Position numbers and translations under genes: made by a program. Positions 10,011 to 22,056 of a stretch of 64,000 nucleotides of DNA are shown here, piece after piece; positions within the stretch are counted from its first letter, which is position 1; every line of letters starts with the position of its first letter. The notes under the pieces were generated by a model, which made no database searches, was not told the origin of the DNA, and saw only the letters and a program-made list of their open reading frames with translations. Source of the DNA: Clarkia xantiana subsp. parviflora (lineage: Eukaryota; Streptophyta; Magnoliopsida; Myrtales; Onagraceae); NCBI GenBank assembly GCA_036873135.1, contig JAPTYO010000059.1, positions 9,231,066 through 9,295,065 on the forward strand, in the 5' to 3' direction.

Positions 10011-11271
10011 TTGAATAACTCTTGATCTTCGGGATCATTTTATAATGAAATGCAATGAGTATAAGGATATATGTATATAATAAATATAATGCAATGCAAT
10101 AAATAAATAAATAAAAAGGTAACTGTAAATGCGATGCAAGAAATATAAAATATAATTGTAAATCGAAATAAAAATAAATATGAATATTCATAATTTTGAT
10201 CTCTAGGATCGTAATATCAGATCTTCGGGATACGATATTCATAAAGAATGCAATTTTCATAGTCATAATATCCTAGAATTAATCATAATATATGCAAGAA
10301 TTTTAAATTTTCACATAAGCCACTTTGCCTAGTGTCATAGCGCTTCATATGATCAAATTTTGCGCTGCATAATATCATTACCTTACTACTACCGTCACTA
10401 CGCTTCTCAAAATTATCATTATTCCAAATCAATTGGACTTTGCGTTCTTTTCGTGCATTCTTTATTTGTAAGATGCATCATTTTTCTTATTGATATCATG
10501 ATGATGCTAACTATTTTATCTCTTTTAAAGCCATCCATGTCCACGATCATGGTAATTATAACGGGTAGATGTACCCTATCGAGTTATTATAATTATAAAT
10601 TGCAACACTCACTTCTGGGAGTGTGTTATATCCTCGTGATTCATACATATCAACACTCACTTCAGGGAGTGGAGTATATCTTCATTGTAATATTAAATTG
10701 AAACACTGACTTCAGGAGCGAAGCATCTAGTGGACGATTCGTATAATTTTCCGTTCACCGGTTACATCTAAATATTTCATCATTGAGCACTCATGTGCTA
10801 AGCCACACTATTTTTTTCATGATAATTCATGTATTATTAATCACTTCATGGAGTAGACGGACTATATAGATTATATATATATATTTATGAATGTATAATC
10901 GATATTTAACTTCCATAAAAAAAAATTAATGAAGGAATAGTAATCTCCCTTTTAAAAAAAAAATTGAGGAGGTCATTGTTGAAGTCGAGCATAACTTGTA
11001 GAATTTGTCGTCAAGTTTGTAGATTAATCATTCTGAAGAAGACAAATCATTATTAGATGTAAATAATCATCTAAGTTTTATATATTATTATTATATATTC
11101 ATGAAAAATGGAAGAGTAATGAAGGATATGAGGAAATTGTCTTCGTATTGTGGTCTTTATGAAGTCTCTTGGTGGGGACAATAAACCAGCTGCAAAAGTC
11201 GGCAAGCAGAGGTGGGGCAAACTGAAGAGGCATAGTGTATCGAGATTAGTTTGCCCTCTGCGATGGATAAT
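10011..11271. other. AT-rich intergenic DNA with a short tandem repeat
   Basis: No gene found. Near 10603-10725 the unit CAACACTCACTTC(T/A)GGGAGTG is repeated three times with decay, at about 47-bp spacing. Frames at 9913-10266 (-) and 10360-10701 (+) are low-complexity, Ile/Leu/Tyr-rich chance frames. Confidence 0.4.
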
Positions 11272-12215
11272 CTTGTAATCAGTGGCGGATGTAGGAAATT
11301 AATAATAGGGGACATTTTTAGGAGAATTTTTTTTTCCTAAAAGAACGATAATTGGAAAAATTATATTATATATTATCTTGTAGTTAAATACATATTATAT
11401 TGTTTGACAAGTAAAGAAAAAGTCATATTATATATTATATTGTAGAAAATATGTTTCATAATTTTTTACGATATTTCATTTTTCTGAAAACGACATACTA
11501 TAACATATATGGTAATTTATAAAGTTTTCAATTTTAATGTCTACATATAATGTGGGTATGTAATATAAGGGAATAAAATATATAGGGAAGAAGATATACT
11601 AAAAATAAAAAATTATTTATTAACATATATCCCTAATATGTAGTAAGTACAAACTATATAAGATTGAGTCACATTATATAATGAGTCAGAAAACTTTTAA
11701 AGGAAAAATTACAATTATACATAAATTATAAATATGTGAATCTAGTTAATGATTTAACCTTTATTTTAATTAATTTAATATTAGATATATTTCTTATATT
11801 TATATTCTAATGACTTAAGAAACAAACATTTGATAAACAAATGTGATGAATGATTACTACTAATTTATTATTATTAATTATTGGTTAAATAATTCTAATT
11901 TGTTGCTACCATTAAATCTTGGCAAAAAGAAATGAGAGAAGTGAGAGGAGAGATGATAAAATAAAAGACAATAAAAATAAAAAAAATTGAGTCAATAATA
12001 GAGAGGAGAAGAGTGGGCGGGCATGTTGACTATTCCAATGGCTTGCAATTTAATTGAGAGTACACTCTCTCATTTTAGTTTCTCCACGTTGCTTATGTGT
12101 ATGTACATATATATATATATATGAGAACTTGGAAAAAATTTGGGGACATTCGGTTTCCAATTCATCAACGTGCATCCGCCATTGCCATCAACGTGCATCC
12201 GCCACTGCTTGTGAT
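11272..12215. mobile_element. Non-autonomous hAT element with 8-bp TSD
   Basis: The element proper is 11280-12207. It starts CAGTGGCGGATGTAGG and ends CATCCGCCACTG, giving a 12-bp terminal inverted repeat. It is flanked by CTTGTAAT (11272-11279) and CTTGTGAT (12208-12215), an 8-bp duplication with one mismatch, which is diagnostic of hAT insertion. The interior is AT-rich with no transposase frame. The 3' end carries a tandem duplication of the terminal block (CATCAACGTGCATCCGCCA, twice, 12164-12207), so a second, inner terminus is present. Confidence 0.75.
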
Positions 12216-12472
12216 GAATGTTGGACCGACGATTTAATTTCGAGTAATTTCGTGTTGATAATTTGTTACGAAAATAGAGAGTAATAGAATATAGGAATTT
12301 AATGATGATCTTATTATCACACATAGGGGTCCTTATATAGGGATTACGTAGACTTTGAGAGAAAGTAAAATCAATATATAAAATGTCTAAATAAGGAAAA
12401 TAATATATACACATAATATTGAACATTCACATAATATATTCATAACATAAACCATATTTTGGACATCTTTTA

Positions 12473-12474
<2 letters not shown>

Positions 12475-12531
<57 letters not shown>
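12475..12531. repeat. (TA)n microsatellite
   Basis: An uninterrupted AT-dinucleotide run of more than 50 bp. A shorter run is at 13277-13304. Confidence 0.95.
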
Positions 12532-12535
<4 letters not shown>

Positions 12536-13274
12536 CATGGTTTTTCTTTAGCCAAGTATTTTGGACATGGTTTTATATTTTATATGGGAAATCCATAGTG
12601 TGTTTACCCATTTGTTTCACATACCAAATACGAAATGTAATCATTACTTGTACTAAAATGTTTTGGAAAATTTTATGTATATATATATACCATTCTTCTG
12701 TGGAAAGTTGGTTTGCAGAAAAATAATAATAGGAAAATTTGTAGATGGAAATATAATATGAAAAGATAAGTTCTGATTAAGGAGGCAATAATCCTTCTTT
12801 TTTTTTTTTTACCAAGCAAGCAACACTGATTTAGTTTTTTTGTTTTACAATTATATAGTCAATATTATTTAAAACCTCAATTTTTTAAATTTTGTTTTAC
12901 TTCATCGCTCAATAATTTTTGAAAAAAATAATATTTCAATGCGGAAGGACATCCTCTACTATACCACTTTGCCTTACTCTCTATTTTATTAATTAGAGAC
13001 TTACACGTGTCCATGTTATTCACACCTCTCCCTCTCTTAAGTCTTATCTACTCTCTTTAGTTCTTTTTTTTTTCTTTCACGGACGCCATTTCAGTTGGAA
13101 AAAAGTATCCCACGCGCCAAAAAAATAAAGGAAGTTTCATCTTCCATATATTTCTTTTTGAAACATATCCTTCAAATTTAATACTACATCTATATATATT
13201 ATATACACATAAATAGTTCACCTTTTTTTTAATCAGATTATAAATAATTCACCTTAAAAAATAATTTTAGTAAT

Positions 13275-13310
<36 letters not shown>

Positions 13311-13830
13311 TAAAATATTAAACAATTTTTATTTTTTTTCTAAAAAAATTTATTAGTATGGACTGGGACAAAGTCACATGTTAACAATTGGGTAATTACA
13401 CCCTCAACTTTTTGTGAAGTGCAATTTTTATCTTAAAATTTGTAATTATTATCAGTTCATTAAAATTTATATTTGCCCATTTAAATTTTTTTTACTACTT
13501 ATTTTTACTAAATTTCCGACTTCGTCCGTGAGTATGGGTGAACTTTATGAGACAATTAGACACTTATTAGATGATGATGGTGGTTAAATTAATATAAACT
13601 CCAACTAAGAATTTTCATAGATATAATCGATATGCATACTCATAAATTTAAGTATTAAGATACTTATGTGTTTATTTTTTTTTTTTAAGGATACAGATCT
13701 CCTGCTCCACTCTTCTTATCCCAAATCGTGCATCACCGTTAAGATGTTGACTCGTGTTCTGAGTGTATTAAATTTGTGATTTTTTTTCTAAAACCCTATT
13801 GGAATTGGTGAACCCTAGAAGGAAAATATT
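12532..13830. other. AT-rich intergenic DNA
   Basis: No gene or element ends recognised. Homopolymer T tracts and short AT repeats only. Confidence 0.4.
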
Positions 13831-14064
13831 AAATTTAAGTACACGTGTTAAAATTTTAACAGCGAGGCACGATCTGGGACGGGAAAGATGGGGAAATAAA
13901 ATCTGAATCATTTTTAATTTTTTTATATGAGTAAACTCTATAGAGTTAAATTTAAGGACACGTTTCAAAATTTTAACAGTGAGGCACGATCTGGTACAGA
14001 AATGCTGAGACATAAAATCTGAATCATTTTTAAAAACTTATTGATATGAGTAAACTATATAGAG
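13831..14064. repeat. Tandem duplication, 117-bp period
   Basis: AAATTTAAG(T/G)ACACG, CAGCGAGGCACGATCTGG and ATAAAATCTGAATCATTTT recur in the same order 117 bp apart. Two copies, about 85-90% alike by eye. It lies about 1.1 kb beyond the stop codon of the MYB gene. Confidence 0.75.
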
Positions 14065-15113
14065 TAATTAAGACACTTATTGCCTATAACAGTTAAATTC
14101 TTGTAAATACCAAGCTCAAATCTATAGATATATTAAATACATACTATAGTCTATACGTAAAGAACTTACATATATTTCATTCGGTAAAAGTGAAATTTCC
14201 TTTCGGGACCAGCGCGTGTGGTCATTGCTCCAATAGAAATGAGATTTTCGGTGTCCGTGAAAGAAAAATATCAAATTGGATTCAAGAGATTGAATAAATA
14301 AATCATATGGACACGTGTCCGTCTCTAGTTGATAAGGTAGAGAGTAAGACAGAGTAATATGGCAGGGGATGTTCATTCTTTCAATGCACTTAAATATTTG
14401 TCCTATTTTATGTTTTGAGACTTGACTTTCTTAGATTTTGGAAGAACAAATTTTGACGGGTTTGCTTAAAATTTCTTATATGTAGGATGCTATGTGAAAT
14501 ATTAAAGATACTCTTAAAAAGTGAATTTTTTTAAAAAAAGTTATATATATGATATGAAACAGATTTTTTATGTAAAAGTAAAGATGAATATTATTCAAAT
14601 GATATATAATATTATATTCGAACAAATGTAAACTGTTCCAACAAATTAATCAACTATTATATCTCTAATGGCAAAAAAATGGCCAAACAAATAGTATAAA
14701 CCTATGTATATATAATTAAGTTAAAAAATGAATTTATGCGCAAAATACAAGTTACTGATATTATAAACTATGTTTTCATCTAACTAGAATTGTGTGAAAT
14801 GTGCATGTGAATGACTAGTATCATATAAACCTAAACAATTTAATCATTGTTGCCTCATTGATAAGAATAGCTTAACTTTGTTTACCCCTGGTGAACATAA
14901 CTCAATGTATTAGCTGGTTCAACCAATTATAGTTACCAATAAAGTCTATAAATATCAAAGGTATAGATGTTTTATAACAGTCATACACAAATATTAATAA
15001 AAATAAAAATTTAATATCCATAGTTTATATGTTCTTGAATGAATACTCGATTCATCAAGACCTTATATTATCAGTCTTTTGCATAAGAAATTCTAGACGA
15101 CATCCACTCCATC
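14065..15113. other. AT-rich DNA 3' of the MYB gene
   Basis: No recognisable content. The 3' untranslated region of the MYB gene presumably lies in the first few hundred bases below 15114, but I cannot place its end. Confidence 0.4.
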
Positions 15114-16924
15114 TCAAGCATCAACATCGTCGGCGTCACTAATCTCATACTTCAATTCTGAAGTTTCATGAAGGGCTGCGATGTAATCCCACAGAGGTTT
15201 GGAGCTCCTCCTTTTAGCAATCAACCTTCTTGAAGAGCTCGATGACTTGAATAAAGAATTTGAGTTGTTATATTTCCTTAAGGTTGCATTCCAACGGTTC
15301 TTTACATCATTGTCAGTCCTTCCAGGCATTTTCTTTGCAATTTCAGTCCATTTACTCCCAACTTTCTTATGAGATTCAACAATAATCTCATCTTCATCCA
15401 CACTCCACTCTGATTTCTGGAAACAACCGCACATTTTCTAATATTTTAAAGCAAATTAACAAAACAAAAATACCACTAATTTTCCGAACCAATTCATAGC
15501 CCCCCAGCATTAATAAGAAGATAAAATGAAAATGAAATAAAACTAATAAAATGATAGAAGAACCTTGACATTAGGATTGAGATGGTGGATCCACCTCTCC
15601 CTACATTGCTTCCCCTGTCTCCCTTTTACACGTCCGGCAATAAATGCCCAGTCCTTGTCACCATGTGCGGTCACCGTCTCGTACAAAATTCTTGCAAAAA
15701 TATGTATAACTTATCATTTATCACCAAGAAATTTCCGTAGAATTAAATTTATATATATAATGTATTTCATGATTTAATAGTTATATAAAAGGTCTGATTC
15801 TGATTTATGGTGATAGACATTGCAAGGTCATCATTACATTCACATATATATTGGTTTAGGTGTGTTATGGTTCAGTATTAGTATTATTCTCAACCAATTG
15901 ACATATTTTGAGTTTGTATGAAGTTCAACAAAATTATGGCTTAAAAAAAAGGGTAAAATGCTCAACCCAATATGTTCTCTTTTCTATTATCAAATCGGAG
16001 ATATTTACAACCACTTAATAAAGTTTTTACAAATCATCATTTTCTCATAAAAAATGAAAGACAGATTTAAAAAATTGAGAAATGTGGTCTATTTTATCAT
16101 TTAAATGAAAAATTCACTACGAAAGTTTAAGAACACGGGGATTCTGCATTCTTAAGCGTTCGTGTCTGCCTATTAGTTCATCAGATTCTTATAATTATTA
16201 TCATACATAGATGAGCTTCACCCAGAGTTTGCACTATAAAAAAATACATATTAAATAGATCACAAGAATACCGACTGCATTACCTATTATCCAAATAAAC
16301 AATTTCAGGAAAAATATGAAAATCGAAATAAATAAATATTTACCTATCTTCAGCAGGAGACCATCTACCCTTGATAATAGGTTCATTCAAGTTCGTAGCC
16401 GGTTCTTGTTGAGCACTTTTAAGCTTTTTTTGTGAGGTTTGACGTTTCCTTACATGAAGTTCTTGAGGATGCTCTATGAATGGTTCACATTGGGTATGGT
16501 CGTCTGACTGAAGATCATTGGGCTGCCGATCCTTAATAGGCATGGATTGAAATTGCGACGATATCCCATCATTGAAAAGATTATCCATAAATTCATCGTT
16601 GTTGATAAGAGGAATAATCTCATTAAATATATCCAGATTAGACTTGTCAGAAAACAAGTCATTGCATGGAGGCGCAGGACTGTAGAAACTTTCGCAAGGG
16701 GGCTCTGGTTGCTTAAAACCTACGCATGCGGATGTTGCTAGCATATTTAAAGGGTTTATTGAGGACCCTATATTGGAAAATTGGTAAAATCCATTAAGAT
16801 GATGAGAATTGACACCTTTTTCCAAAGGCGATACATCAGGTTGACGATCGCTATGGTTACGATCTCCCAAAGGAAAATCGGAAGTGAACTGAATAGCACC
16901 ATTGAAGTTGATTTCCGACGCCAT
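15114..16924 (-). CDS. R2R3-MYB transcription factor, MYB98-related type, three exons
   Basis: A DNA-binding transcription factor, predicted nuclear. Exon 1 is 16924-16344, exon 2 15690-15564, exon 3 15416-15114; introns obey GT-AG (donor GTAAAT at 16343, acceptor GCAG-A... read as TTTTGCAAG before 15690, acceptor TTTCCAG before 15416) and phases agree, giving 336 codons. The N-terminal 185 residues are acidic and polar. R2 starts IIKGRWSPAEDR at the end of exon 1 and continues DKDWAFIAGRVKGRQGKQC and RERWIHHL in exon 2; R3 is SEWSVDEDEIIVESHKKVG, then SKWTEIAKKMPGRTDNDVK and NRWNA. All three Trp of each repeat are present. MYB repeats behind a long N-terminal region, KQCRERW, and a Trp at the first R3 position fit the group of Arabidopsis MYB64/98/115/118/119, known for roles in the female gametophyte and embryo. 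The exact orthologue is not determinable. No stops or frameshifts; probably functional. Confidence 0.88.
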
Positions 16925-16959
16925 GAGAGCAGAGAACGAGAGGCGACTGAGAGACGGGG

Positions 16960-19900
16960 GGAAGAAAATTGATAGTTTATTTTATTTTTTGGAAAAATAA
17001 TTAAGTGCCAAAAATCTCAGCTAGTCTCCCTTTATAATGATGAAATGATAATTTCTGTATTCGATAATTACAATTCAGGATTCAATATTTTTCAAACATC
17101 TCATATGAGACTAATGTTCTAACCACTCTAACAAATAAAGACTTGAAAACTTTCTAGAATTTAATAGTTCGGGACCACTACAATTTTTAATTTACTTTTG
17201 AATATAGTATTTTACTAAATCAGGTTTCGAACTTAACTGGATGTTTAGGTTGAGAATGACATCAATTCTAGTAACTTTAGTCACAATGTCACATAATTCA
17301 GTAATAATCGTATTGATAATATAGTGCTCTTTAGTATTAACCTCAGTCCTCAAATATGAGGTTTAAATATGCTTTGAATAATGTTGAGCAAGTGATGACG
17401 AGATAGTATCAAGTTTAACCTTGCATGTAGCGGTTATATTCGAAATTGTATATGCCCAATTTTTCTATTCTAGGTATTCATCGTAGCTCTTCTATGTAGT
17501 CCTTCCATTTAACAAGAGAAGAGAAATCCAAGACATAACATACTTAACCTTGTAAAAATTATGAACTGTATATATATAATAGTTTACTTTTATAATGACA
17601 GTTGAAATATATGAAATAAAACATGGATATTAATATGACTATTTGTACTATTGATAAACTTTTGGGTTTTTGTATTCTTTTGTCATGCATATATTTATTC
17701 GATTAACGAGCTCATTTAGGTTTAAACTAACGTTTACCTACATATAATATATGGTGCTATTTCTTAAGATACTGAAGTGTGGGGTCGATTATGATATAAC
17801 TGGACCTTAGGGGAAATATTCAAATTAATATATTATAGAGGGCAAAATTGCTAGAAAGAAATACAGAGAAGCAGTTTCTTGTATAGTACCTTTTCAAATT
17901 CAACCTTGCTTTTCATGTGTCATCATGAAGAAAATTAAAACAAAACTTTTTCTCTAAGAAATGTTATAAAAATGTATTTTTTCCTGATTCATTTAATAGA
18001 GCTATTTTTAAAAAATAATAAGCATATAAACTATTATTTAAAGGGGGAAAAGCTTAATTAGGAGATTCTTTATTTGATGATGAAGCGGTAAATGACAAAT
18101 GAAAAAAAAAAAAAAAAAAAACATGCATTGGACTAATTTTTGGATAATTATTGACTGTTTTAGATAGTTATTGAAAAAAATCAAAAAGAATAAAATAAAA
18201 ATATCAGATTTAGTTTTTTTTTTTGTCAATCACACTTCAAATGAGGCGTTTGGCTACCGTTCCATGTGATGAACCATTTCATCACTGTCAGAAATGTGTC
18301 CTTTTTTTGCAGTGTACAATTTGCTCTCAAAGATTCATCAAGTTCAATAGATTTTTGAAAGAAAATACTGTGTAACGAACTGTAGCTCAATATTTAGGTC
18401 AATGCACTTTAGAGAGTTCGAGTTCATCAACTAAGATCCAATTTTCTTTTGATTGGAATATAATTTAATATCGAGAGGTGTATTGTTTTGGTACTTTCGA
18501 ATTTTTAACTAATATTTGGTACCTCACTTAGCTAAAAATGTATATTTATAGTACTCATAGTTTGATTCACTAAGTTAGAGAGCTCGCCCCTAACCCGAGT
18601 TCATACAGGCTGTTCACCTTATCTGAGGGGATTTCATCCTCCTCCTCCTCGACTTCTTCGTATCGATGGTATCTGACATAAGGGAGACCAAGTTAAGCAT
18701 GACCCTAGGCCAGAGCGAGCCATTTAGCTCATCTGATTAATCAAAACCCTATGTCTTTCATGATTTATTTGGTCAATTTAGAGATATAGCCATGATCCGG
18801 GTTCGTGCTTGCATGGTTTCATAAACCAAACGACTAGGTCTGGCACATAGTCGAGTCAGGACAAGCTTCAATTAGGTGAATCAAGTCATCTAAACTGTTA
18901 ATAGCACTTTTGAATAAATGATGTGCCGAATAAAAAAAAATTGAAAGGTAGTTGAGATAATGATTTAGTTAAATTCCGTGTTTTGAATAGTGGGAATGAA
19001 ATGTAGTATTCTTGTTTCTTTAAGGGTCTCGACAGGTATTTGTTCTTACTATTCTTTCGGAATTTGATAAAGTGGTCTGTTCACATGAAAAGAAAAACAC
19101 TCTAAATTTCAAGGTAAATTAGGCTGATTTCTTAAAAGTGAAATACAAAATATATATATATTTGCAACAAAACAAAACTATTTATTAGCAGGTGTAAATA
19201 ATTGTTAGGAATGAATAAAATCACTTCTACAGAAAAAGAAAATAAAAATATTAAATCAGAAACTATAATGGAATTGCTGTAAATTTTCTTTCATGGTAAC
19301 TCCATAATGATTACCATCTTTGAGTACTTCATATACAACCGAATTCAAAGAAAATTATTTATTATCTGCTAATTAAATATGTGTTTACCTGTATTATATC
19401 TATAAGAAAATCGTTAAATATTTAGAGAATAGTTTAAAAAAATTATAAAACTTCAAAACTTCATAGTAATTATATTAACTTCTTATTTTTCCAGCTATTA
19501 ATTTAGAAGCTAAAAATTAATAATTATCTTGACAATATATGGTAGTGAATTAAAGTTGGTAAATTATAGATGGTAATACAATATGAGAAGATATTATGCT
19601 ACAAAATAAGCATAAAGTAATATTATGTATTTTATGGCAAGTTTGCATGTTGGCTACCGAGTAGGTGTAATAAAATAAGGTAATATCTATCTATTACATA
19701 AATAAAAATCTGAAAATTTAAAAATGTCATCACATAAAATATGTCCTCACAAGATTTTTTCCCGCCGTTACCAAACAACACAATCGTGAGTTTGTCCTCA
19801 CATCCCTTACCAAAAACCTTTGTACATTACACCCCTCCCCTCTTAAACGTCACTTTTCCCCGTACTTCTTTCATTCATGTATGTCCGTTCTTACCTTGGT

Positions 19901-20523
19901 AATCATCTTCAAACCTCAACCTAGCATTCCAACACATTACTATTCTCTAAATTAGCAAAGCTCTAATTCATTATCACTACAACAGAAGTGCATGAAGGTA
20001 TTGAATGAATAGGAGAGGCAAAAAAACGAAAGGGAAAGAAAAAATGGTGTCTCAAATGTCACCGACATCAATGATAAAGGTTAAACAAAATCCTCATTTA
20101 ACTTTAATAACTTACAGTGATATCTGTCTTTTGGTCCCATCTTTCCTATTCTTCATTCTTAAAAGATTCATGGTTACACTTGTTGGAAAAATTAGATGAG
20201 GGGCATAAAGATGATCGGGTAAACCGTGGAAATTTGCAGCGTGAATTGCCCACTGCCATCAATCAGACTATGTACGACTCAGATCAGCATTCACTGCCAT
20301 AATCTCAATCTCGGAGCAACAACAAATTAGGGTTTGATTCTGATACATTCTTTTTTTTTTTTTCTTCTAATCTCTTTCAATCTGATTGCTCTTTGTTCGC
20401 AACTTTATTGGATTCGTTGAGGTGAGCGAATCTGAAATTGATCTGAATATTTTAGTTTATGTTTAAGTTAGGATAAGATATGTTCATGGGGTTGTTGTAA
20501 GACATTTTACTTTTCCAGAGTAA
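16960..20523. other. AT-rich DNA upstream of the MYB gene
   Basis: Probably includes the MYB promoter near 17 kb. I find no other gene. From about 19740 to 20340 the base composition is less AT-rich, with frames at 20005-20199 and 20117-20302 and an AAATTAGGGTTTGATT sequence typical of plant leaders. The two frames overlap, share no motif I know, and are not supported as genes. Confidence 0.4.
17028..17042 (-). promoter_or_regulatory. Possible TATA element of the MYB gene
   Basis: On the minus strand ATCATTATAAAGGG lies about 110 bp upstream of the MYB start codon. It is the only TATA-like sequence at a plausible distance, but in AT-rich DNA such matches are common. Confidence 0.25.
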
Positions 20524-20528
20524 CGATC
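20524..20528. repeat. Probable TSD of copia-1, left copy
   Basis: CGATC here against CAATC at 40878-40882, four of five bases alike. Consistent with an old 5-bp duplication. Confidence 0.5.
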
Positions 20529-20811
20529 TGTTGTTTAGTTTAGTCCCTAATTCGTTATTTAAGTTGTTTAAGGACTAAGCTATCCTACTCGGAAACTTAG
20601 GAGTCAAGTAAGGTGTTAGTTTTTAAATTCAAATTAGAGATAAGATTTGCTGTTAGCTTAGTTTTCAATTCCAGCTGATTTCCTGGATTTAGTTACAGCT
20701 TTAAACATGTATTTAGTTCAGCTTTTTCGATTAAGAAAGTAGAGTAATTCAAGTTCAATATTCTTCTTCGTGTTCTTTGTTTACTTCGAGCTAAAGCTAT
20801 TGGAAACAACA
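20529..20811 (+). repeat. copia-1 5' LTR
   Basis: 283 bp, TGTTGTTTAGTTTAG...ATTGGAAACAACA, partner of 40596-40877. Followed directly by the priming site. Confidence 0.9.
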
Positions 20812-20824
20812 TTGGTATCAGAGC
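20812..20824 (+). promoter_or_regulatory. copia-1 tRNA-Met primer binding site
   Basis: TTGGTATCAGAGC one base after the LTR; complementary to initiator tRNA-Met. Confidence 0.85.
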
Positions 20825-20909
20825 TTATTTCTTGAGGGATCTATGAGGTTTGTGAGTTATCGATTATTTCAAATCACTCGTCAACTAAATTCTCTAAGCA
20901 ATCACTCAA

Positions 20910-21236
20910 ATGGAAGAAACGAGTTCAGTGATTGCACCACCTAAGTTTGATGGCTCACACTATCAACAGTGGGTTCAAGAGGCAAGCTTATCTTGAAGGG
21001 GTGGATCTTTGGGAAGCTTTGGAGGAGGATTATGAACTCCCAACTTTGCCTAACAATCCGTTCATTGCCTAGCAGAAGCACTATCGAGAACAGAAGTCAA
21101 GAAAAGCTCGAGCAAAATCTACTCTCTACTCTGCTGTCAGTTCTGCCATATTTAGCAGAATAATGTCTCTAGGATCAGCCAAGGATGTGTGGGACTTCCT
21201 GAAGACAGAATTCGAAGGTGACGAGAGGGTGAAGGG
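20910..21236 (+). pseudogene. copia-1 gag, N-terminal part (split by the TAT element)
   Basis: Starts MEETSSVIAPPKFDG and YQQWV, the typical start of plant copia gag (binding of the genomic RNA, particle assembly). One base is lost near 20978, after which the frame continues ...GVDLWEALEEDYELP, has a TAG near 21072 where Gln is expected, and goes on to KDVWDFLKTEFEGDERVKG. It is then broken exactly at the TSD AAGGG by the TAT element and resumes at 37097. Pseudogene by frameshift, stop and insertion. Confidence 0.85.
21232..21236. repeat. TSD AAGGG of the TAT element, left copy
   Basis: Exact match to 37097-37101 directly after the second TAT LTR. It falls within the gag codons of copia-1, so the reading frame on the two sides can be matched. 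Confidence 0.9.
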
Positions 21237-21462
21237 TGTTGGGTTACGATTAAACGACAAAGATTAGAGCCAAGTACGTTTATTGGCGAGATTGACGAAT
21301 CGAAGGCCAACCTTGTTTGGAATGGTGAAACAAAGGTAAAAGGTCGACTAGCATCTTTTGAGGAAGTCGACTTTCAGAACGTGATTAATAAAGATAGAAG
21401 CGACCAAGCTACCAGACCTCTATTTTAAAGAGTAAGTCGAGTCGACCATTAAAATCTCTTTC

Positions 21463-21690
21463 AGAAGTAAACCTTCCTCCTAAGGAAAGGTACAGGTGGC
21501 GACCTGCTTCCACCGCCCTAGAAGTAAACCTTCCTCCTAAGGAAAAGTACAGGTGGCAACCTGCTCCCACCGCCCTAGAAGTAAATCTTCCTCGTAAGGA
21601 AAGGTACAGGTGGCGACCTGCTTCCACTGTTGAAGGAAGAAACCTTCTTGACTAAGGAAGGATGAGCTGGCGACCTGCTTGTCACCTACT
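21463..21690 (+). repeat. 57-bp sub-repeats in the TAT LTR
   Basis: Units starting AGAAGTAAACCTTCCTCC at 21463, 21520 and 21577, each with AGGTGGCGACCTGC, and a decayed fourth to about 21690. The same array is in the 3' LTR at about 36539-36770. Being upstream of the TATA box they could act as enhancer repeats, but that is inference. The array also creates a false minus-strand frame at 21409-21627. Confidence 0.8.
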
Positions 21691-21756
21691 TGAGCCGACT
21701 CTAGACAAAACCCTCCCCATTGAGTAACCGCCCCATGAAGTCGGTAAGATTTTCCC

Positions 21757-21764
21757 TATAAATA
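21757..21764 (+). promoter_or_regulatory. TATA box of the TAT LTR
   Basis: TATAAATA in TTCCCTATAAATAGGGAC; repeated at 36831-36838 in the 3' LTR. Confidence 0.55.
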
Positions 21765-22021
21765 GGGACTCACTTTCATTATTTAAAGGCTAAGATCTAT
21801 CAATTACTCTATATTATTATCTCGATATCCATTACTGACTTAAGCTTCGGAGTGGAATCAGGGCCATCCCCACCTCTTTTCAGGTCCTCGCCTAGCACAA
21901 AGCCACCAAAGGAAACTAAGTGTCCACGCGACCAAGAAAGATACCTGAGTGAGCTAGCTCCCGGCGAGACTTAGAATTCCACTACTCGAAGTTCCAAGGC
22001 CACGTCATTTTGATCCCAACA

Positions 22022-22042
22022 TTTGGGGCCGTCTGTGGGAAC
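22022..22042 (+). promoter_or_regulatory. TAT element primer binding site
   Basis: TTTGGGGCCGTCTGTGGGA immediately follows the LTR. It differs by one base from the GGCGCCGTCTGTGGGA form familiar in plant gypsy elements primed by a tRNA other than tRNA-Met. The exact tRNA is not assigned here. Confidence 0.6.
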
Positions 22043-22056
22043 CGGATTAAAAAGTC

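Larger units (their letters stand above)
21237..22021 (+). repeat. TAT element 5' LTR
   Basis: 785 bp. Contains a TATA box (TATAAATA, 21757-21764) and, upstream of it, a 57-bp sub-repeat (see 21463-21690). Partner of 36313-37096. Confidence 0.9.

Noticed and set aside
20005..20302. Two overlapping plus-strand frames in a less AT-rich zone
   Set aside because: Different frames over the same DNA, no motif, no clear splice pattern. Possibly a leader of a lost gene, but unsupported.
21409..21627. 72-codon minus-strand frame with GRFTSRAV repeats
   Set aside because: Shadow of the 57-bp LTR sub-repeats; not conserved as a protein.
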